DNA of 33,446 nucleotides from contig JAMOBD010000034.1 in the NCBI GenBank assembly GCA_039908345.1, positions 1 through 33,446 on the forward strand, read 5' to 3'. This DNA is from Magnetospirillum sp. WYHS-4. Its GTDB lineage: Bacteria > Pseudomonadota > Alphaproteobacteria > Rhodospirillales > GLO-3. Below, piece after piece: positions 1-8,418 of the stretch. A program made the position numbers and the translations under genes. Numbering within the stretch: the stretch's first letter is position 1; every line of letters starts with the position of its first letter. The notes under the pieces are model-generated. The model was not told where the DNA came from. It did not search any database and saw only the letters and a program-made list of their open reading frames with translations.

Positions 1-246
1 CCGGACCCGGACGCGCCGTCCGGCCCGGCGGTCCCGGAGATCGCCGCGTCGCCCGTGCCGTCACCCGCCGCCCCGGCCAACACCGCCCCGCCCTGGGTCC
101 TACCCTTCATGCGGCTCCTGAAGGGCGGTGCCCATGGCGACATCACGGCGGCCTGGCGGGAACTGCCCCGCCACCTCCCCGCCGGCGTTTCCCTGCCCAC
201 CCAAGAAGAGGCGGCCGAAACCATCGCCCGGCTGGGGCTGGCATGA
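1..246 (+). CDS. 3' end of an unrecognised gene, cut by the window edge
   Basis: The frame is open from base 1 to a TGA at 244-246, so this is the last 81 codons of a longer gene. The visible part starts with a Pro/Ala/Ser-rich stretch, typical of a linker. It then has a compact segment with WVLPFMRLLKGG and WRELPRHLPAG, ending in an acidic helix (TQEEAAETIARLGLA). I do not recognise the family. The next gene starts inside its stop codon (ATGA, 243-246), so the two are probably co-translated. A GTG at 55 could be an internal start, but the frame is open upstream of it, so I treat it as internal. Confidence 0.5.
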   Translation, partial: PDPDAPSGPAVPEIAASPVPSPAAPANTAPPWVLPFMRLLKGGAHGDITAAWRELPRHLPAGVSLPTQEEAAETIARLGLA

Positions 247-626
247 AGGACGGCCTTTCCCTTCATCGCGGCTTCACCGACTGGTCATTGTGCCTGCCGC
301 CGGAAGACCCCCGGTTTCTGGACGAGCCCTTGATTTGCGTCGATACCGCCAGCGACCTGGATTGGCGGCTTCGGCGCGAGGAGAAGTTCCAGAGCTGGCT
401 GTACTTCCATGACCGGGCATCCTGGCGCATCGCCCATCGCCTCGCCCGCCTGATGGCGGCAGGTGGTGGGCGGGCCACGGTCGTTCAGCGCCGGGAGGCC
501 GTCGACCTGCCGTTCATGATCATCGCTGACCGCCACTCGCTCACGATCCAACAGGCCGTGCCCTGGAGCCCCGAGGCCCCCTTCCCGCGCGCCCGTTCCC
601 CCCATGGCCGCCGGCGGGTCGGATGA
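243..626 (+). CDS. Hypothetical protein, coupled to the gene before it
   Basis: This encodes 127 residues and starts with an ATG that overlaps the preceding stop by four bases. The N-terminal 80 residues look like a real folded protein: aromatic and acidic motifs such as FTDWSLCLPPEDPRF and DWRLRREEKFQSWLYFHD. The last 30 residues are Pro/Arg-rich and less convincing. There is no signal peptide or membrane segment. I do not recognise a family. Its reality rests mainly on the start/stop overlap and the sensible N-terminal composition. Confidence 0.45.
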   Translation: MKDGLSLHRGFTDWSLCLPPEDPRFLDEPLICVDTASDLDWRLRREEKFQSWLYFHDRASWRIAHRLARLMAAGGGRATVVQRREAVDLPFMIIADRHSLTIQQAVPWSPEAPFPRARSPHGRRRVG

Positions 627-1145
627 ATATCTCCGGTTGAATTGCCAGTTCTGTTTCGGGAAAGTTGTCGTCAGTCTATTTCCCTGTTCCCGCGCCGCAC
701 AATGCCCTCTCCCGAGGGACGGAGAGTGGCGGAACGCAAGGGTTTCCGGCGAAGTCCGAAGAACTCTGACGCACTTTTCCGGAATTTCCCAGTTCGTCAG
801 TGTTTCGGCGAACGGCCGGGAAGTGAAAAGCGCCCGCAAAATCGAAGCGAAACCAACGGCTGGCAAGGCCTTGAAGCGAAGCAGCGGCAACCAGGCTGCC
901 GTTGGCGGTGCTGCAATGTCCGGCGTCCCGAATGCGGCTTTTCGTGGTTTACTGCAGACATGATGGCCTCCCGGCGCGGCCGGTTGTAGATGGCCCTCAA
1001 CCTGGCTGTTTCCTAGGGCTCATCCCATCATATCCCGCCCCATCCCGCCATATCCCGGTTACTGCAGGTAACTGTGTCCCCGTACACCCTAGGCACCTGG
1101 AGGCTTTTCCGGGGGAGCGCCTTCGTGGACTAGTTTTGATGACAA
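627..1145. other. 519-base gap without a convincing gene
   Basis: Short open frames exist on both strands, but none has both a ribosome-binding site and protein-like composition. The region holds a four-copy 10-bp tandem repeat and a small palindrome (1021-1072). It also has a 9-base direct repeat TTACTGCAG at 949-957 and 1059-1067. The sequence GGTAACTGTGTCCCCGT (about 1067-1083) resembles the kind of REP sequence seen beside REP-associated transposases, but only by eye. I see no tRNA or recognisable riboswitch. Confidence 0.4.
1021..1072. repeat. Four-copy 10-bp tandem repeat followed by a GTTAC/GTAAC palindrome
   Basis: YATCCC recurs exactly every ten bases at 1021, 1031, 1041 and 1051, in units catcccatca, tatcccgccc, catcccgcca and tatcccggtt. 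It runs straight into GTTAC-tgcag-GTAAC (1058-1072). A ten-base period puts all copies on one face of the helix, as in some protein-binding arrays. No adjacent gene explains it. Confidence 0.5.
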
Positions 1146-1301
1146 CTACTTTCCTCCCACCTTCGGCTTCCACTCCGTCTCCAACCGCTCCGCCTCGGCG
1201 ACCTGGGCGGGGGTCATGAGCTTGGCGACAATGTCACGGGTCTTGCCGGCAGGTTCGAAGCTTTGGGCCGCAGCGACCACTGCCAATACCAGTTTTCGCA
1301 T
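1146..1301 (-). pseudogene. Remnant of a secreted Sel1-repeat protein (signal start joined to C-terminal tail)
   Basis: The 51-residue product starts MRKLVLAVVAAAQ, like the beginning of a signal peptide. It continues FEPAGKTRDIVAKLMTPAQV and AEAERLETEWKPK, which closely matches the usual C-terminus of Sel1-like (TPR-type) repeat proteins. All the repeats that should lie between are missing, so an in-frame internal deletion is the simplest reading. A purine-rich stretch (GGGGGAAAAGAAG) lies just upstream of the ATG, so it may still be translated. The frame also continues upstream of this ATG, but that part is not protein-like. Direct 10-base repeats (ACTAGTTTTG) flank the region at 1129-1138 and 1499-1508. 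Confidence 0.55.
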
Positions 1302-1511
1302 GGTCTTCTTTTCCCCCGTCTCCAGCTCACACGGCACCGGGCCGCGTTCAGCTTCTCGCGCTTCAGCCCCCTGGTCAATGTAGTCGTACGGGAAGAACCC
1401 GGTGCTGGTCGGCTTCATCTTGGTCGGCATGGTCACGCCCTCCCGGCCCATGAGTCCGGCCTCTCCTCCAATTGGATGGATGCGCGAGTATGCGGACAAC
1501 TAGTTTTGTGG

Positions 1512-1540
1512 TTGACGTCATGGGTGGTGGTTATTAGAAA
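1512..1540 (+). promoter_or_regulatory. Possible sigma70-type promoter for the beta-barrel gene
   Basis: TTGACG at 1512-1517 is followed after 17 bases by TAGAAA at 1535-1540, a good -35 and a weak -10. It lies 45 bases before the GTG start of the outer-membrane protein gene. No experimental support is available. Confidence 0.35.
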
Positions 1541-1585
1541 GTGTCTCACGAATACGAAGCATACCTAACGTCGTGGAGGAAGGTT

Positions 1586-2299
1586 GTGAGCATCAAGCGG
1601 ATTGTCCTCGGCAGCTTTCTGTCGACTCTTGTCGCCGGGGCGGCGGCGTCGCCCGGGCAGGCCGATACCGGCATCTATCTGGAAGGCAAGGCAGGGGTCT
1701 CCTTCCTCGATGCCGACGATTTCGAGAATACCACTCATGTGGACCCCTCCATCAAGGCCCGGGTGAACGTCAAGAGCGAAAGCGAGACGGTGTTCGGCAT
1801 CGGCGGGGCCGTCGGGTACAACTGGAAGCCGCGCCACAACGTTCCGCTCAGGGCGGACGTGGAATACATGTACCGCACGGCTCTCGACTACAGCCCCAAT
1901 CCCACCTTTATCAATGCGGCGACTCCGACCCGGACCGACGCGGATATGAACAGCCATTCCCTGCTGCTCAACGGGTATTGGGATATCGGGTCCTGGCAGG
2001 GGTTCACCCCGTTCGTCGGGGCCGGGTTCGGCATGGCCTTCAATCGTACCGACACCGACGGCACGGTGATCGCGTCCGGGCTCAAGGAGAACTACACCAA
2101 TACCAATATGGATTTCGCCTGGACCGTCGGGGGCGGCGTCAGCTACGCCATCTCGCCCAAGTGGACGCTGGGGCTGTCCTACCGCTACCTCGACCTGGGC
2201 GAAGCGGCGTTCGGCGATCCCAGCGCCACCGACGCGGAACTGACCGCGCAGAACGTCAGCACCCACGAGGTCCTGCTGGGCTTGCGTTACCAGTTTTGA
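1586..2299 (+). CDS. Outer-membrane beta-barrel protein (OmpA/Opa-like porin family)
   Basis: The 237-residue product has an N-terminal signal peptide (VSIKRIVLGSFLSTLVAGAA, cleavage near the following SPGQAD). The rest alternates polar and hydrophobic residues as in an eight-stranded barrel: YLEGKAGVSFLD, GIGGAVGYNWKP, LRADVEYMYRT, HSLLLNGYWDI, FTPFVGAGFGMAFN, FAWTVGGGVSYAISPKWTLG and LSYRYLDLG. It ends in VLLGLRYQF, with the terminal Phe typical of outer-membrane barrels recognised by BamA. I chose GTG 1586 because GGAGGA (1575-1580) sits five bases upstream; an ATG at 1541 has no such site and would place 15 unlikely residues before the signal peptide. It is a single gene, convergent with the block to its right. 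It belongs to the porin/surface-antigen superfamily; ligand unknown. Confidence 0.85.
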   Translation: MSIKRIVLGSFLSTLVAGAAASPGQADTGIYLEGKAGVSFLDADDFENTTHVDPSIKARVNVKSESETVFGIGGAVGYNWKPRHNVPLRADVEYMYRTALDYSPNPTFINAATPTRTDADMNSHSLLLNGYWDIGSWQGFTPFVGAGFGMAFNRTDTDGTVIASGLKENYTNTNMDFAWTVGGGVSYAISPKWTLGLSYRYLDLGEAAFGDPSATDAELTAQNVSTHEVLLGLRYQF

Positions 2300-2325
2300 T
2301 GCCGATCTTCGGGACGGGGCGGACT

Positions 2326-2452
2326 GATACCGGTCAACACTGGAACTTGTTGGCCGGTATCGAGCGGCCATTAAGGCCGCGGCCAAGCGAGCGGAGCGAG
2401 CGCCCGGCGAGGGACCAGAAAAAATACCAACCGGTCATTGGCCGGTTGGTAT
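2326..2452. repeat. REP-like cluster of three hairpins
   Basis: Three inverted repeats lie close together downstream of the barrel gene. GATACCGGTCAACA (2326-2339) pairs with TGTTGGCCGGTATC (2348-2361), with one G:T wobble. GCGGCC (2364-2369) pairs with GGCCGC (2375-2380). ATACCAACCGG (2424-2434) pairs perfectly with CCGGTTGGTAT (2442-2452). The first and third hairpins share the ATACC/CCGG core, suggesting a composite repeat unit. Between them lies gcgagcggagcgagcgc, itself a short repeat. Confidence 0.6.
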
Positions 2453-2458
2453 GACAGG

Positions 2459-2484
2459 AAGGGCGCCCTTCGCGGGGCGCCCTT
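2459..2484. terminator. Bidirectional terminator between convergent genes
   Basis: AAGGGCGCCC (2459-2468) pairs perfectly with GGGCGCCCTT (2475-2484) around a six-base loop. It is followed by a T-rich run (ctttcgttt) on the plus strand. It lies between the barrel gene and the convergent yjfC-like gene, whose stop is at 2490-2492. Confidence 0.75.
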
Positions 2485-2489
2485 TCGTT

Positions 2490-3611
2490 TCAGCGGAACA
2501 GGTGCGGCAGGAAGCGGCTGGAATTGCGGGTGATGGCGCCATCGTCCTCGCGCCAGCCTAGCCCGCAGGCCTTGTCGCCCACCACCCAGACACCGGCCAC
2601 CGCATGGCCCGCCGCCGAAGCGAAGAGGGGATGCCAGGCTTGGTAGACCCAGCCTTCCTCGCCGTAAGGGCCGGGGGATTCTTCCAGCAGCATGCCGTTT
2701 TCGTCCAAAATCGCCACGTTGCCGCCTTCCCGGCCCCAAAGGGGCTTGCGGACGGTGCGCCCTTCGATGGCGCCGGCCTCGCCGGAAGCGGGCAGCAGGT
2801 TGGGGTGGCCGGGGAACATCTCCCAGAGCAGGGCTAGAATGCCCTTGCCGGAAAGCAGCACCTTCCAGGCCGGTTCGACGAAGCGGGTATCGGTGCCCCC
2901 GACGTGGTTGCCGAATTCCTCGCGCAGCAGCCATTCCCAGGGATAGAGCTTGAACAGGTTCCGGATGGGCTGGTCTTCCCCATCGACGAAACGGCGGCCG
3001 TCCCAGCCGATCTGTTCCATGGTCAGGACCTTGGCCGCCAGTCCGGCTTCCAAGGCGGTGGCTTCCAGGTAGCGGAGCGTTCCCTGGTCTTCGGAATGGC
3101 CGGCCGAGGCGGCCAGATGCAGGCTCTCGCCCAGGTCCATGGCCGCCCAGCGCTCCACCAACGCCTCGTGTATCCAGTTGAACTGGTCGGCATCGGGAAA
3201 GAGGTCCTGCAGCCATTGCCATTGGACGACCGCGGCCTCGAACAGGGCCGTTGGGGTGTCGGCGTTGTATTCCAGCAGCTTGGGCGGCCCGTCGCCGCTC
3301 CAGGCGAGATCGAAGCGGCCGTATAGGTGGGGATCGCGGCGGCGCCAACTCGCCTCGACGATGGCCGCCACGGACTCCGGAATGCCGATCACTTCGTAGA
3401 GGCCTTCCGCCACCACCCGCGCGACCGCCTCCAGACAAAGGCGGTGTAGCTCGTCGGCGGCATCCTCCAGGCTGTCGACCTGGGCGGCGGTGAGGGAGAA
3501 ATAGGCTTTCTCGTCCCAATAGGGAGCCCCTTCGAGGGTGTGGAAGTCGAACCCCAGGGCCTCGACCTTGGCGGCCCAATCCGGCCGGGGGGAAAGGGCG
3601 TGCCGGTGCAT
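2490..3611 (-). CDS. yjfC: Glutathionylspermidine synthase-like ATP-grasp protein (YjfC/YgiC family)
   Basis: The 373-residue product matches the pre-ATP-grasp/glutathionylspermidine synthase-like family in length (about 385 in E. coli YjfC/YgiC) and in motifs. These include HLYGRFDLAWSGDGPPKLLEYNADTPTALFEAAVVQW near the middle-left, the NLFKLYPWEWLLREEFG segment, and VRKPLWGREGGNV, the ATP/Mg-binding core. E. coli YgiC and YjfC lack the amidase half of Gss, and their peptide-ligase substrate is not established. The ATG at 3611 overlaps the preceding TGA by one base (TGATG), so translation is coupled to yjfM. The yjfL-yjfM-yjfC order is the known conserved cassette. Longer in-frame extensions upstream run through yjfM in another frame and are not real. 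Confidence 0.88.
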   Translation of the reverse strand: MHRHALSPRPDWAAKVEALGFDFHTLEGAPYWDEKAYFSLTAAQVDSLEDAADELHRLCLEAVARVVAEGLYEVIGIPESVAAIVEASWRRRDPHLYGRFDLAWSGDGPPKLLEYNADTPTALFEAAVVQWQWLQDLFPDADQFNWIHEALVERWAAMDLGESLHLAASAGHSEDQGTLRYLEATALEAGLAAKVLTMEQIGWDGRRFVDGEDQPIRNLFKLYPWEWLLREEFGNHVGGTDTRFVEPAWKVLLSGKGILALLWEMFPGHPNLLPASGEAGAIEGRTVRKPLWGREGGNVAILDENGMLLEESPGPYGEEGWVYQAWHPLFASAAGHAVAGVWVVGDKACGLGWREDDGAITRNSSRFLPHLFR

Positions 3612-4165
3612 CACGAGGACGAGGAACTCGACAGCGACCGACCCGTGCTGCCGAAACCGCCGCGCTGCACGGTGGGCGATGCTGCGGCCTTGCCGCCGCT
3701 CCAGCCGGTGCCGCTGCCCGAATAGCCGCCGGTCCGCTGCTCCTCGCGCTTGGGCGCGATGTCGGGCAGGGGACGGCCGCCGGTGTAGGAATAGCCGTAG
3801 CGGTCGCGATAGACCGGGGTGGCCGCCGCCATCTGGCTGCCGCCTCCCATCATCTTCCCCATCATGAAGCCCGCCAGCGCCGGCATGAACCAGCCGCCGC
3901 CCGACTGGGCCGGAACGCACTTGCCGACGCCGTAGACCTCCTCGCAGGAGGCTTGGTTCTTGTGATGGGGGGCCGCGGCCTGGTGGGCCTTCTGCGCATC
4001 GGCGAAGGACTGGCGGCAGACGGCTTCGTCCTTGCCGTCGGCCACGCATTCCTCGACCGAACCGTAGATGCTGTCGGGAGGCTTGGGCTTGTCGTCGCAA
4101 GCGGTCAGTGCCAGCAGGCAGGCGCCGCCCAGGGCCAGGGTCGCGACGTGGCGGGAGCGCTTCAT
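3611..4165 (-). CDS. yjfM: DUF1190 lipoprotein (YjfM/YgiB family)
   Basis: The 184-residue product starts MKRSRHVATLALGGACLLAL followed by TACDD, a signal peptide with lipobox LTAC, so it is a predicted lipoprotein. Cysteines follow in the YGSVEECVADGKDEAVC and ASCEEVYGVGKCVP segments, the pattern of the DUF1190 family. A Gly/Met-rich stretch (AGFMMGKMMGGGSQM) and a Gly/Ser-rich tail ending in a run of six serines complete it. I chose the ATG at 4165 because GAGGAGAGG lies eight bases upstream; ATG 4171 and TTG 4183 are possible but fit the Shine-Dalgarno worse. It sits between yjfL and yjfC, as in enterobacteria. Function unknown; an envelope role is likely. Confidence 0.85.
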   Translation of the reverse strand: MKRSRHVATLALGGACLLALTACDDKPKPPDSIYGSVEECVADGKDEAVCRQSFADAQKAHQAAAPHHKNQASCEEVYGVGKCVPAQSGGGWFMPALAGFMMGKMMGGGSQMAAATPVYRDRYGYSYTGGRPLPDIAPKREEQRTGGYSGSGTGWSGGKAAASPTVQRGGFGSTGRSLSSSSSS

Positions 4166-4179
4166 GGTCATCCCTCTCC

Positions 4180-4581
4180 TCAATAGGTCAGGGCGCCGGC
4201 ATTGAGGATGCCGACCGCCACCGACAGGCCGCCCAGCATGATGCCATAGCTGACCTTGCCTTCCTCGATGCCGGCCTTGAATCCTTTGAACAGGAAGGTG
4301 GCCGCGGCGAAGGCCAGGATTTGGAAGACCAGGGCGATGACGCTCCAGATGGCCATGTCGGCCAGGTCGACGCTGTGGCTCATGGCGCTGGCGAGAGGGA
4401 GGGCGAAGCCGATCATGGTGCCGACCAAGCTGCAGCTTGCCGCCATGTTGCCCTCGCGGATCAGGCGGAATTCCTTGTAGGGCGTCACCCAGACATAGAC
4501 CGCCAGCCCAGCGCCGAACAACCCCAGAGCCACGAGGATATAGGTGAGATAGACACCCATGTAGGCGAAGTAGGCGGGCAT
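4180..4581 (-). CDS. yjfL: DUF350 inner-membrane protein (YjfL family)
   Basis: The 133-residue product has four hydrophobic segments, about residues 10-30, 50-70, 74-98 and 108-130, arranged as two similar halves as expected for DUF350. The GMAASCSLVGTMIGFALPLAS-like first half (here NMAASCSLVGTMIGFALPLA) is the family hallmark. GGGAGAGG lies eight bases upstream of the ATG. Its stop overlaps the ribosome-binding region of yjfM. The family often sits beside DUF1190 and glutathionylspermidine-synthase-like genes; its biochemical role is not known. It follows der by 72 bases, so it may be read through from the der operon or have its own promoter there. Confidence 0.85.
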   Translation of the reverse strand: MPAYFAYMGVYLTYILVALGLFGAGLAVYVWVTPYKEFRLIREGNMAASCSLVGTMIGFALPLASAMSHSVDLADMAIWSVIALVFQILAFAAATFLFKGFKAGIEEGKVSYGIMLGGLSVAVGILNAGALTY

Positions 4582-4653
4582 ATCCGTGGCCTCTCCCTGC
4601 TGTCCGATCCGGCTAGGACTCTACCGCCGGACCGGCGGCGGGGCAAGCGCCGC

Positions 4654-5991
4654 TCACCGCTCCGCGAAGGGATTGCCGCCCTTGCGGGTTTGCAGCCGAA
4701 GAGGAACGCCAGGCAGGTCGAAGGCCTCGCGCAATCCATTCTCCAGATAGCGCAGGTAGGCATCGGGCAGGCCGTCGGCCTGGCTGACGAACAGCACGAA
4801 GGTGGGTGGCTTGGCCTTGGCCTGGGTCATGTAGCGGATCTTTACCCGGCGGCCCTTGACCAGCGGTGGCGGGTGGTGCTCCAGCACACCTTCCAACCAA
4901 CGGTTGAGCCGTGCCGTGGCTATGCGGCGGTTCCAGACCTCGTGGATGTCCATGACCTTGGGCAACAGCCTGTCGAGGCCGCGCCCGGTCCGTGCCGAAA
5001 GCGTGACCACCGGCAGGCCCTTGGCTTGCGGCAGGGAAATTTCCAGCCGGTCGCCAAGCTTGGCCAGGGCGGCGCGCGCATCCGCGATCAGGTCCCATTT
5101 GTTGACCGCGATGACCAGGGCGCGACCTTCCTCGATCACAAGGCGGGCGATCTGCAGGTCTTGCTTTTCCAGCATGTCCTCGGCGTCGAGCACGAGCACC
5201 ACCACCTGGGCGAAGCGGACCACCCGCAAGGTATCGGCGACCGAAAGGGATTCCAGCTTGTCCTCGACCCTGGACTTGCGGCGCAGGCCGGCCGTATCCA
5301 CCAGTTTGATGGGGCGGCCCTTGAAGGACCAGGGGACGGAAACCGCGTCCCGCGTGATCCCCGCTTCCGGCCCGGTGAGCATGCGTTCGTCACCCAGCAG
5401 GGCGTTGACCAAAGTCGACTTGCCGACGTTGGGCCGTCCCACGATGGCGAGTTGAAGCGGTCCAGCATCGTCTTCGCCTTCGTCTTCGGGCGGCGGTTCG
5501 GCGCCGTGGGCGAGCAGGGCGTCGTACAGGTCCCCCAGACCCTCGCCATGTTCGGCCGAGACGGGCAAAGGATCGCCCAACCCCAGGGCATAGGCTTCGT
5601 GCAGGCCGGCCTGGGCGGCCTTGCCCTCGCACTTGTTGGCCAGCAGGACCACCGGCGTCTTGCGCCGCCGCAGCCATTGGGCGAAATGCTGGTCGAGCGG
5701 CGTGACCCCGGAGCGGGCGTCGATCATGAAGAGGGCCAGATCGGCCTCGTCGACGGCCCTTTCGGTCTGGGCCCGCATGCGGGCCTCCAGGCTATCGTCG
5801 TTGGCATCCTCGAAGCCGGCCGTATCCACCACGGTGAAGCTGAGATCGCCCAGCTTGCCTTCCCCCTCGCGGCGGTCGCGGGTGACGCCGGGCGTATCGT
5901 CGACGATGGCGAGCCGCTTGCCGACCAAGCGGTTGAACAAGGTGGACTTTCCGACGTTGGGGCGGCCTACGACCGCGACCTTGAATCCCAT
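4654..5991 (-). CDS. der: GTPase Der (EngA), ribosome assembly
   Basis: The 445-residue product has two tandem GTPase domains and a C-terminal KH-like domain, the architecture unique to Der, which acts in 50S subunit maturation. The first G domain starts at once: [16 protein letters not shown] (G1), DTAGFE (G3), NKCEG (G4). The second has [31 protein letters not shown] and NKWDL. The KH part includes [18 protein letters not shown] and ends GGNPFAER. Length fits the family (440-490). The ATG at 5991 is five bases after the bamB stop and is the only start that keeps a normal N-terminus (MGFKVAVVG). It is co-transcribed with bamB, as in many proteobacteria. Confidence 0.97.
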   Translation of the reverse strand: MGFKVAVVGRPNVGKSTLFNRLVGKRLAIVDDTPGVTRDRREGEGKLGDLSFTVVDTAGFEDANDDSLEARMRAQTERAVDEADLALFMIDARSGVTPLDQHFAQWLRRRKTPVVLLANKCEGKAAQAGLHEAYALGLGDPLPVSAEHGEGLGDLYDALLAHGAEPPPEDEGEDDAGPLQLAIVGRPNVGKSTLVNALLGDERMLTGPEAGITRDAVSVPWSFKGRPIKLVDTAGLRRKSRVEDKLESLSVADTLRVVRFAQVVVLVLDAEDMLEKQDLQIARLVIEEGRALVIAVNKWDLIADARAALAKLGDRLEISLPQAKGLPVVTLSARTGRGLDRLLPKVMDIHEVWNRRIATARLNRWLEGVLEHHPPPLVKGRRVKIRYMTQAKAKPPTFVLFVSQADGLPDAYLRYLENGLREAFDLPGVPLRLQTRKGGNPFAER

Positions 5992-5996
5992 GGCCG

Positions 5997-7322
5997 TCAA
6001 CGATAGGCGACGATATCGGCGTTGTCGGTCTGGAAATAGACCGTCCCCTCCGCCACCACCGGCGGCACGGTGGTTTCGTCGGGCAGTGGCTGACGGCCCA
6101 GGAGTTCCCCCGTGTAGGGCGACAGCGCCAGGGCGCCGCCGTGGCTGCCGACCACGATCAGGCGGTCGCTGACCAGTACGGGGCCGGCCCAGAGGAGCGG
6201 ATTTTCCTTGTCCTGAGCGTCGCTGGCGTCGCGGTAGCGGGGCAGGGAAGCGACCCAGTGGATGCTGCCGTCCTTGCGGGCCATGCAGACCACTTCCCCG
6301 TCCAAGGTGAGGACGAACAGGTATTCCCCGGCGATCCAAGGGCTTTCCATGCCGCCGACCCGCTTTTCCCAGACCCGGCGCCCACTGCGCAGGTCGACGG
6401 CCACCATGGTTTCGCCGTGGCTCATGGCGAAGACCAGGCCGCGGTCGATGACCGGCCGGCCGCGAATGTGCGACAGGGTGGAAAGCTCGTCCGTGCGACG
6501 GACAGAGGCCAGGGACTCGGACCAAAGAACCTGCCCGGTTTCGACCCGCATGGCGACCAGTTCGCCCGACGAATAGGGGACCACGATAACGCCCTGGTCT
6601 TCGGCCGGGCTGGCGCCGCCCAGCAGGCTGGCTGTCTCGGCAATGCCGGTGTGGGTCCAAAGATCGCGGCCGTTGGCGGCGGCAAGGGCGTAGGTCTTGT
6701 TTTCCACGGTCACCGCGAAGACGCGTCCGCCGCGCACCAGGGGGGCCGCCCGCATGGGGCCGTCCAGATGGCGCCGCCAGATCTCCTTGCCTGTCTTGGC
6801 GTCGAGCGCCACGACGTCGGCGAAGCCGGTGGTCGCGACGATGCGTCCCTTCTCGTAACCGATGCCGCCACCGATATGGTCGTCGCTTTCACTCCTGGGC
6901 GTCAGGTCGACCCGCCAGAGGCGGTCGCCGGTCTTGGCGTCGAGGGCGGTGACCCTGGTCTCCGAGTCCAAGGCGAAGACCTTGCCTTCCGCCACGATGG
7001 GCGGAGCGACGATGCGCATCTCGTCGTTGGCCTTGGTGCCCACGCTGGACTTCCAGGCCTGGCGGAGGCTGTCGCCTACCTGGATGTGGTGCATGGCATG
7101 GTTGGCGAATCCGCCCGCCAGCGGCCAACTATCGTTGGGCGAGGGGGCGGGGAGCATGATTTCGACCCCCTGCGTTCCCTGATCCGGGTTCAGCGTGCGC
7201 TCGTGGGCCAGGACGGAGATGCGTTCTCCCGGAAGCTTGGCCTTCTTGTCGGTGTCCTTGAACCAATCGCAGCCGGCGACAGCCAGCGCGACGAGGGAGA
7301 TCAGGGGGACGATGCGGCGCAT
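5997..7322 (-). CDS. bamB: BamB-like outer-membrane assembly lipoprotein (PQQ-type beta-propeller)
   Basis: The 441-residue product has a signal peptide and lipobox ([20 protein letters not shown]; Cys 18). It is followed by repeated beta-propeller blades with the alanine/tryptophan signature of PQQ-like repeats: [68 protein letters not shown] and [13 protein letters not shown]. BamB is the propeller subunit of the BAM complex that inserts beta-barrels into the outer membrane. It is somewhat longer than the E. coli protein (392) but normal for alphaproteobacteria. GAGGAGAGG in the 12-base gap after the upstream gene gives a clear ribosome-binding site. The order YfgM-like-bamB-der is conserved and supports the call. 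Confidence 0.93.
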   Translation of the reverse strand: MRRIVPLISLVALAVAGCDWFKDTDKKAKLPGERISVLAHERTLNPDQGTQGVEIMLPAPSPNDSWPLAGGFANHAMHHIQVGDSLRQAWKSSVGTKANDEMRIVAPPIVAEGKVFALDSETRVTALDAKTGDRLWRVDLTPRSESDDHIGGGIGYEKGRIVATTGFADVVALDAKTGKEIWRRHLDGPMRAAPLVRGGRVFAVTVENKTYALAAANGRDLWTHTGIAETASLLGGASPAEDQGVIVVPYSSGELVAMRVETGQVLWSESLASVRRTDELSTLSHIRGRPVIDRGLVFAMSHGETMVAVDLRSGRRVWEKRVGGMESPWIAGEYLFVLTLDGEVVCMARKDGSIHWVASLPRYRDASDAQDKENPLLWAGPVLVSDRLIVVGSHGGALALSPYTGELLGRQPLPDETTVPPVVAEGTVYFQTDNADIVAYR

Positions 7323-7334
7323 GGGGCCCTCTCC

Positions 7335-8027
7335 TCAAGACTGTCCGAGGGTGACCAGAAGGTCGGCGGCGCGCTGGCCGATCCCGGACGGCACACGGGT
7401 ATCCTTGCCCAGGGCTTCCAGGAGACCGCGGGCCTTGGCCTTGTCGCCCGACGCGAGGGCGAGCACGGCGGTCAATTCCCGCGCCGAATAGCGCCAGGGA
7501 CTGGCATCGGCGGTGAGAGGAGCCAGACGCGCCGTCAGGTCGGCGGCCGGGGCGCTTTCCATTTCCTGCAACACGCCGAGGAGCGTGGCGAGGTCCCGGT
7601 AGGGGGCGTCGATCGCTCCGTCGGACGCGACCTTCCGGTAGGCGGCCGCGGCACCGGAGGCGTTGCCGGCGCGGGCCAGCAGGGCGGCCTCCTGCAGGTG
7701 GGCCAGCACGGCGTAGCCGGGGCGCGCCTTGGCGGCGAAGTCGGCGAAGGCCAAGCGAGCGGCATCGGCCTGGCCTTTGCGCATCAGGTCCTGGGCGGTC
7801 GCGAAGCTGCGTCCCTGTTCCAGGCGGGCCTGGGTATCGAAATGACGCCAACCCTGGTATCCCGCAACCCCGACCACGAGAAGCAGCGCGGCTCCGATGA
7901 CGGCGTTGCCGTACTTCTTCCAGAGCTTGGTGTACTGCTCATGGCGAAGATCCTCGTCGATTTCGATGAGGAGGGCATCCTGTTCCGGATTGATGACGGG
8001 CTTGGACGGAATCTTGGAATCGGCCAC
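7335..8027 (-). CDS. Membrane-anchored TPR protein, YfgM-like
   Basis: The 230-residue product has a short acidic cytoplasmic start (IEIDEDLRHEQYTKLWKKYG), one membrane helix (NAVIGAALLLVVGVAGYQGW, about residues 37-57) and a periplasmic helical-repeat domain to the end. This is the layout of the TPR_21/YfgM family. In E. coli, YfgM associates with SecYEG and periplasmic chaperones and lies directly upstream of bamB, as here. I chose GTG 8027 (VADSKIPSKP) because GGGGGAAA lies just upstream and residues before it look non-coding. The gene is 12 bases from bamB and heads the minus-strand operon. Confidence 0.8.
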   Translation of the reverse strand: MADSKIPSKPVINPEQDALLIEIDEDLRHEQYTKLWKKYGNAVIGAALLLVVGVAGYQGWRHFDTQARLEQGRSFATAQDLMRKGQADAARLAFADFAAKARPGYAVLAHLQEAALLARAGNASGAAAAYRKVASDGAIDAPYRDLATLLGVLQEMESAPAADLTARLAPLTADASPWRYSARELTAVLALASGDKAKARGLLEALGKDTRVPSGIGQRAADLLVTLGQS

Positions 8028-8223
8028 GGCTTTCCCCCAGGGATCGGTTGGATGGCGCGTACCATACCGCCCGTCGCGCCACTTGGCAAACCCGGACGCA
8101 ACGGCCTTCCCATAAGCCGGTCCCAGGAGGAATGAACCTCTCCTGAACAAGGGCTTCAAGGTGGGTTCCGCCGGTCGGTGGCATACCTCTCGCCAGCATC
8201 CACCGGATGAGAGGAGACATCCC

Positions 8224-8418
8224 ATGTTCCGCAAGACCCTGACACTGGCCCTTCTCGGGTTCCTGCTGGTGGGCGGCGCGACCGTCGCCTACGGCACCTA
8301 CGATGGGACCGGCTTCCTGTCCAGTTTGGCCACCGTGGCCGGCATGGGGGAGAACGGCAAGAGCGACAGCAAGCAAGAGCGTAAGCACAAGAAGGACCGC
8401 CATCATGACGACGACTAG
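8224..8418 (+). CDS. Small signal-peptide or membrane-anchored protein with a charged tail
   Basis: The 64-residue product has a hydrophobic N-terminus (MFRKTLTLALLGFLLVGGAT). A short Gly/Thr-rich middle follows, then a tail of Lys, His and Asp (KQERKHKKDRHHDDD). AGAGGAGA (about 8210-8217) gives a good ribosome-binding site for ATG 8224. The gene overlaps the following cytochrome b gene by 14 bases, so the two are translationally linked. The His/Asp tail could bind metal, but this is a guess. I do not recognise a named family. Confidence 0.7.
   Translation: MFRKTLTLALLGFLLVGGATVAYGTYDGTGFLSSLATVAGMGENGKSDSKQERKHKKDRHHDDD

Noticed and set aside
285-890. Minus-strand open frame of 201 codons at the left end
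   Set aside because: It overlaps the coupled plus-strand gene, lacks a ribosome-binding site and has no protein-like pattern.
4108-8135. Long plus-strand open frames over yjfL, der, bamB and the TPR gene
   Set aside because: They mirror well-supported minus-strand genes and have compositions typical of antisense shadows.
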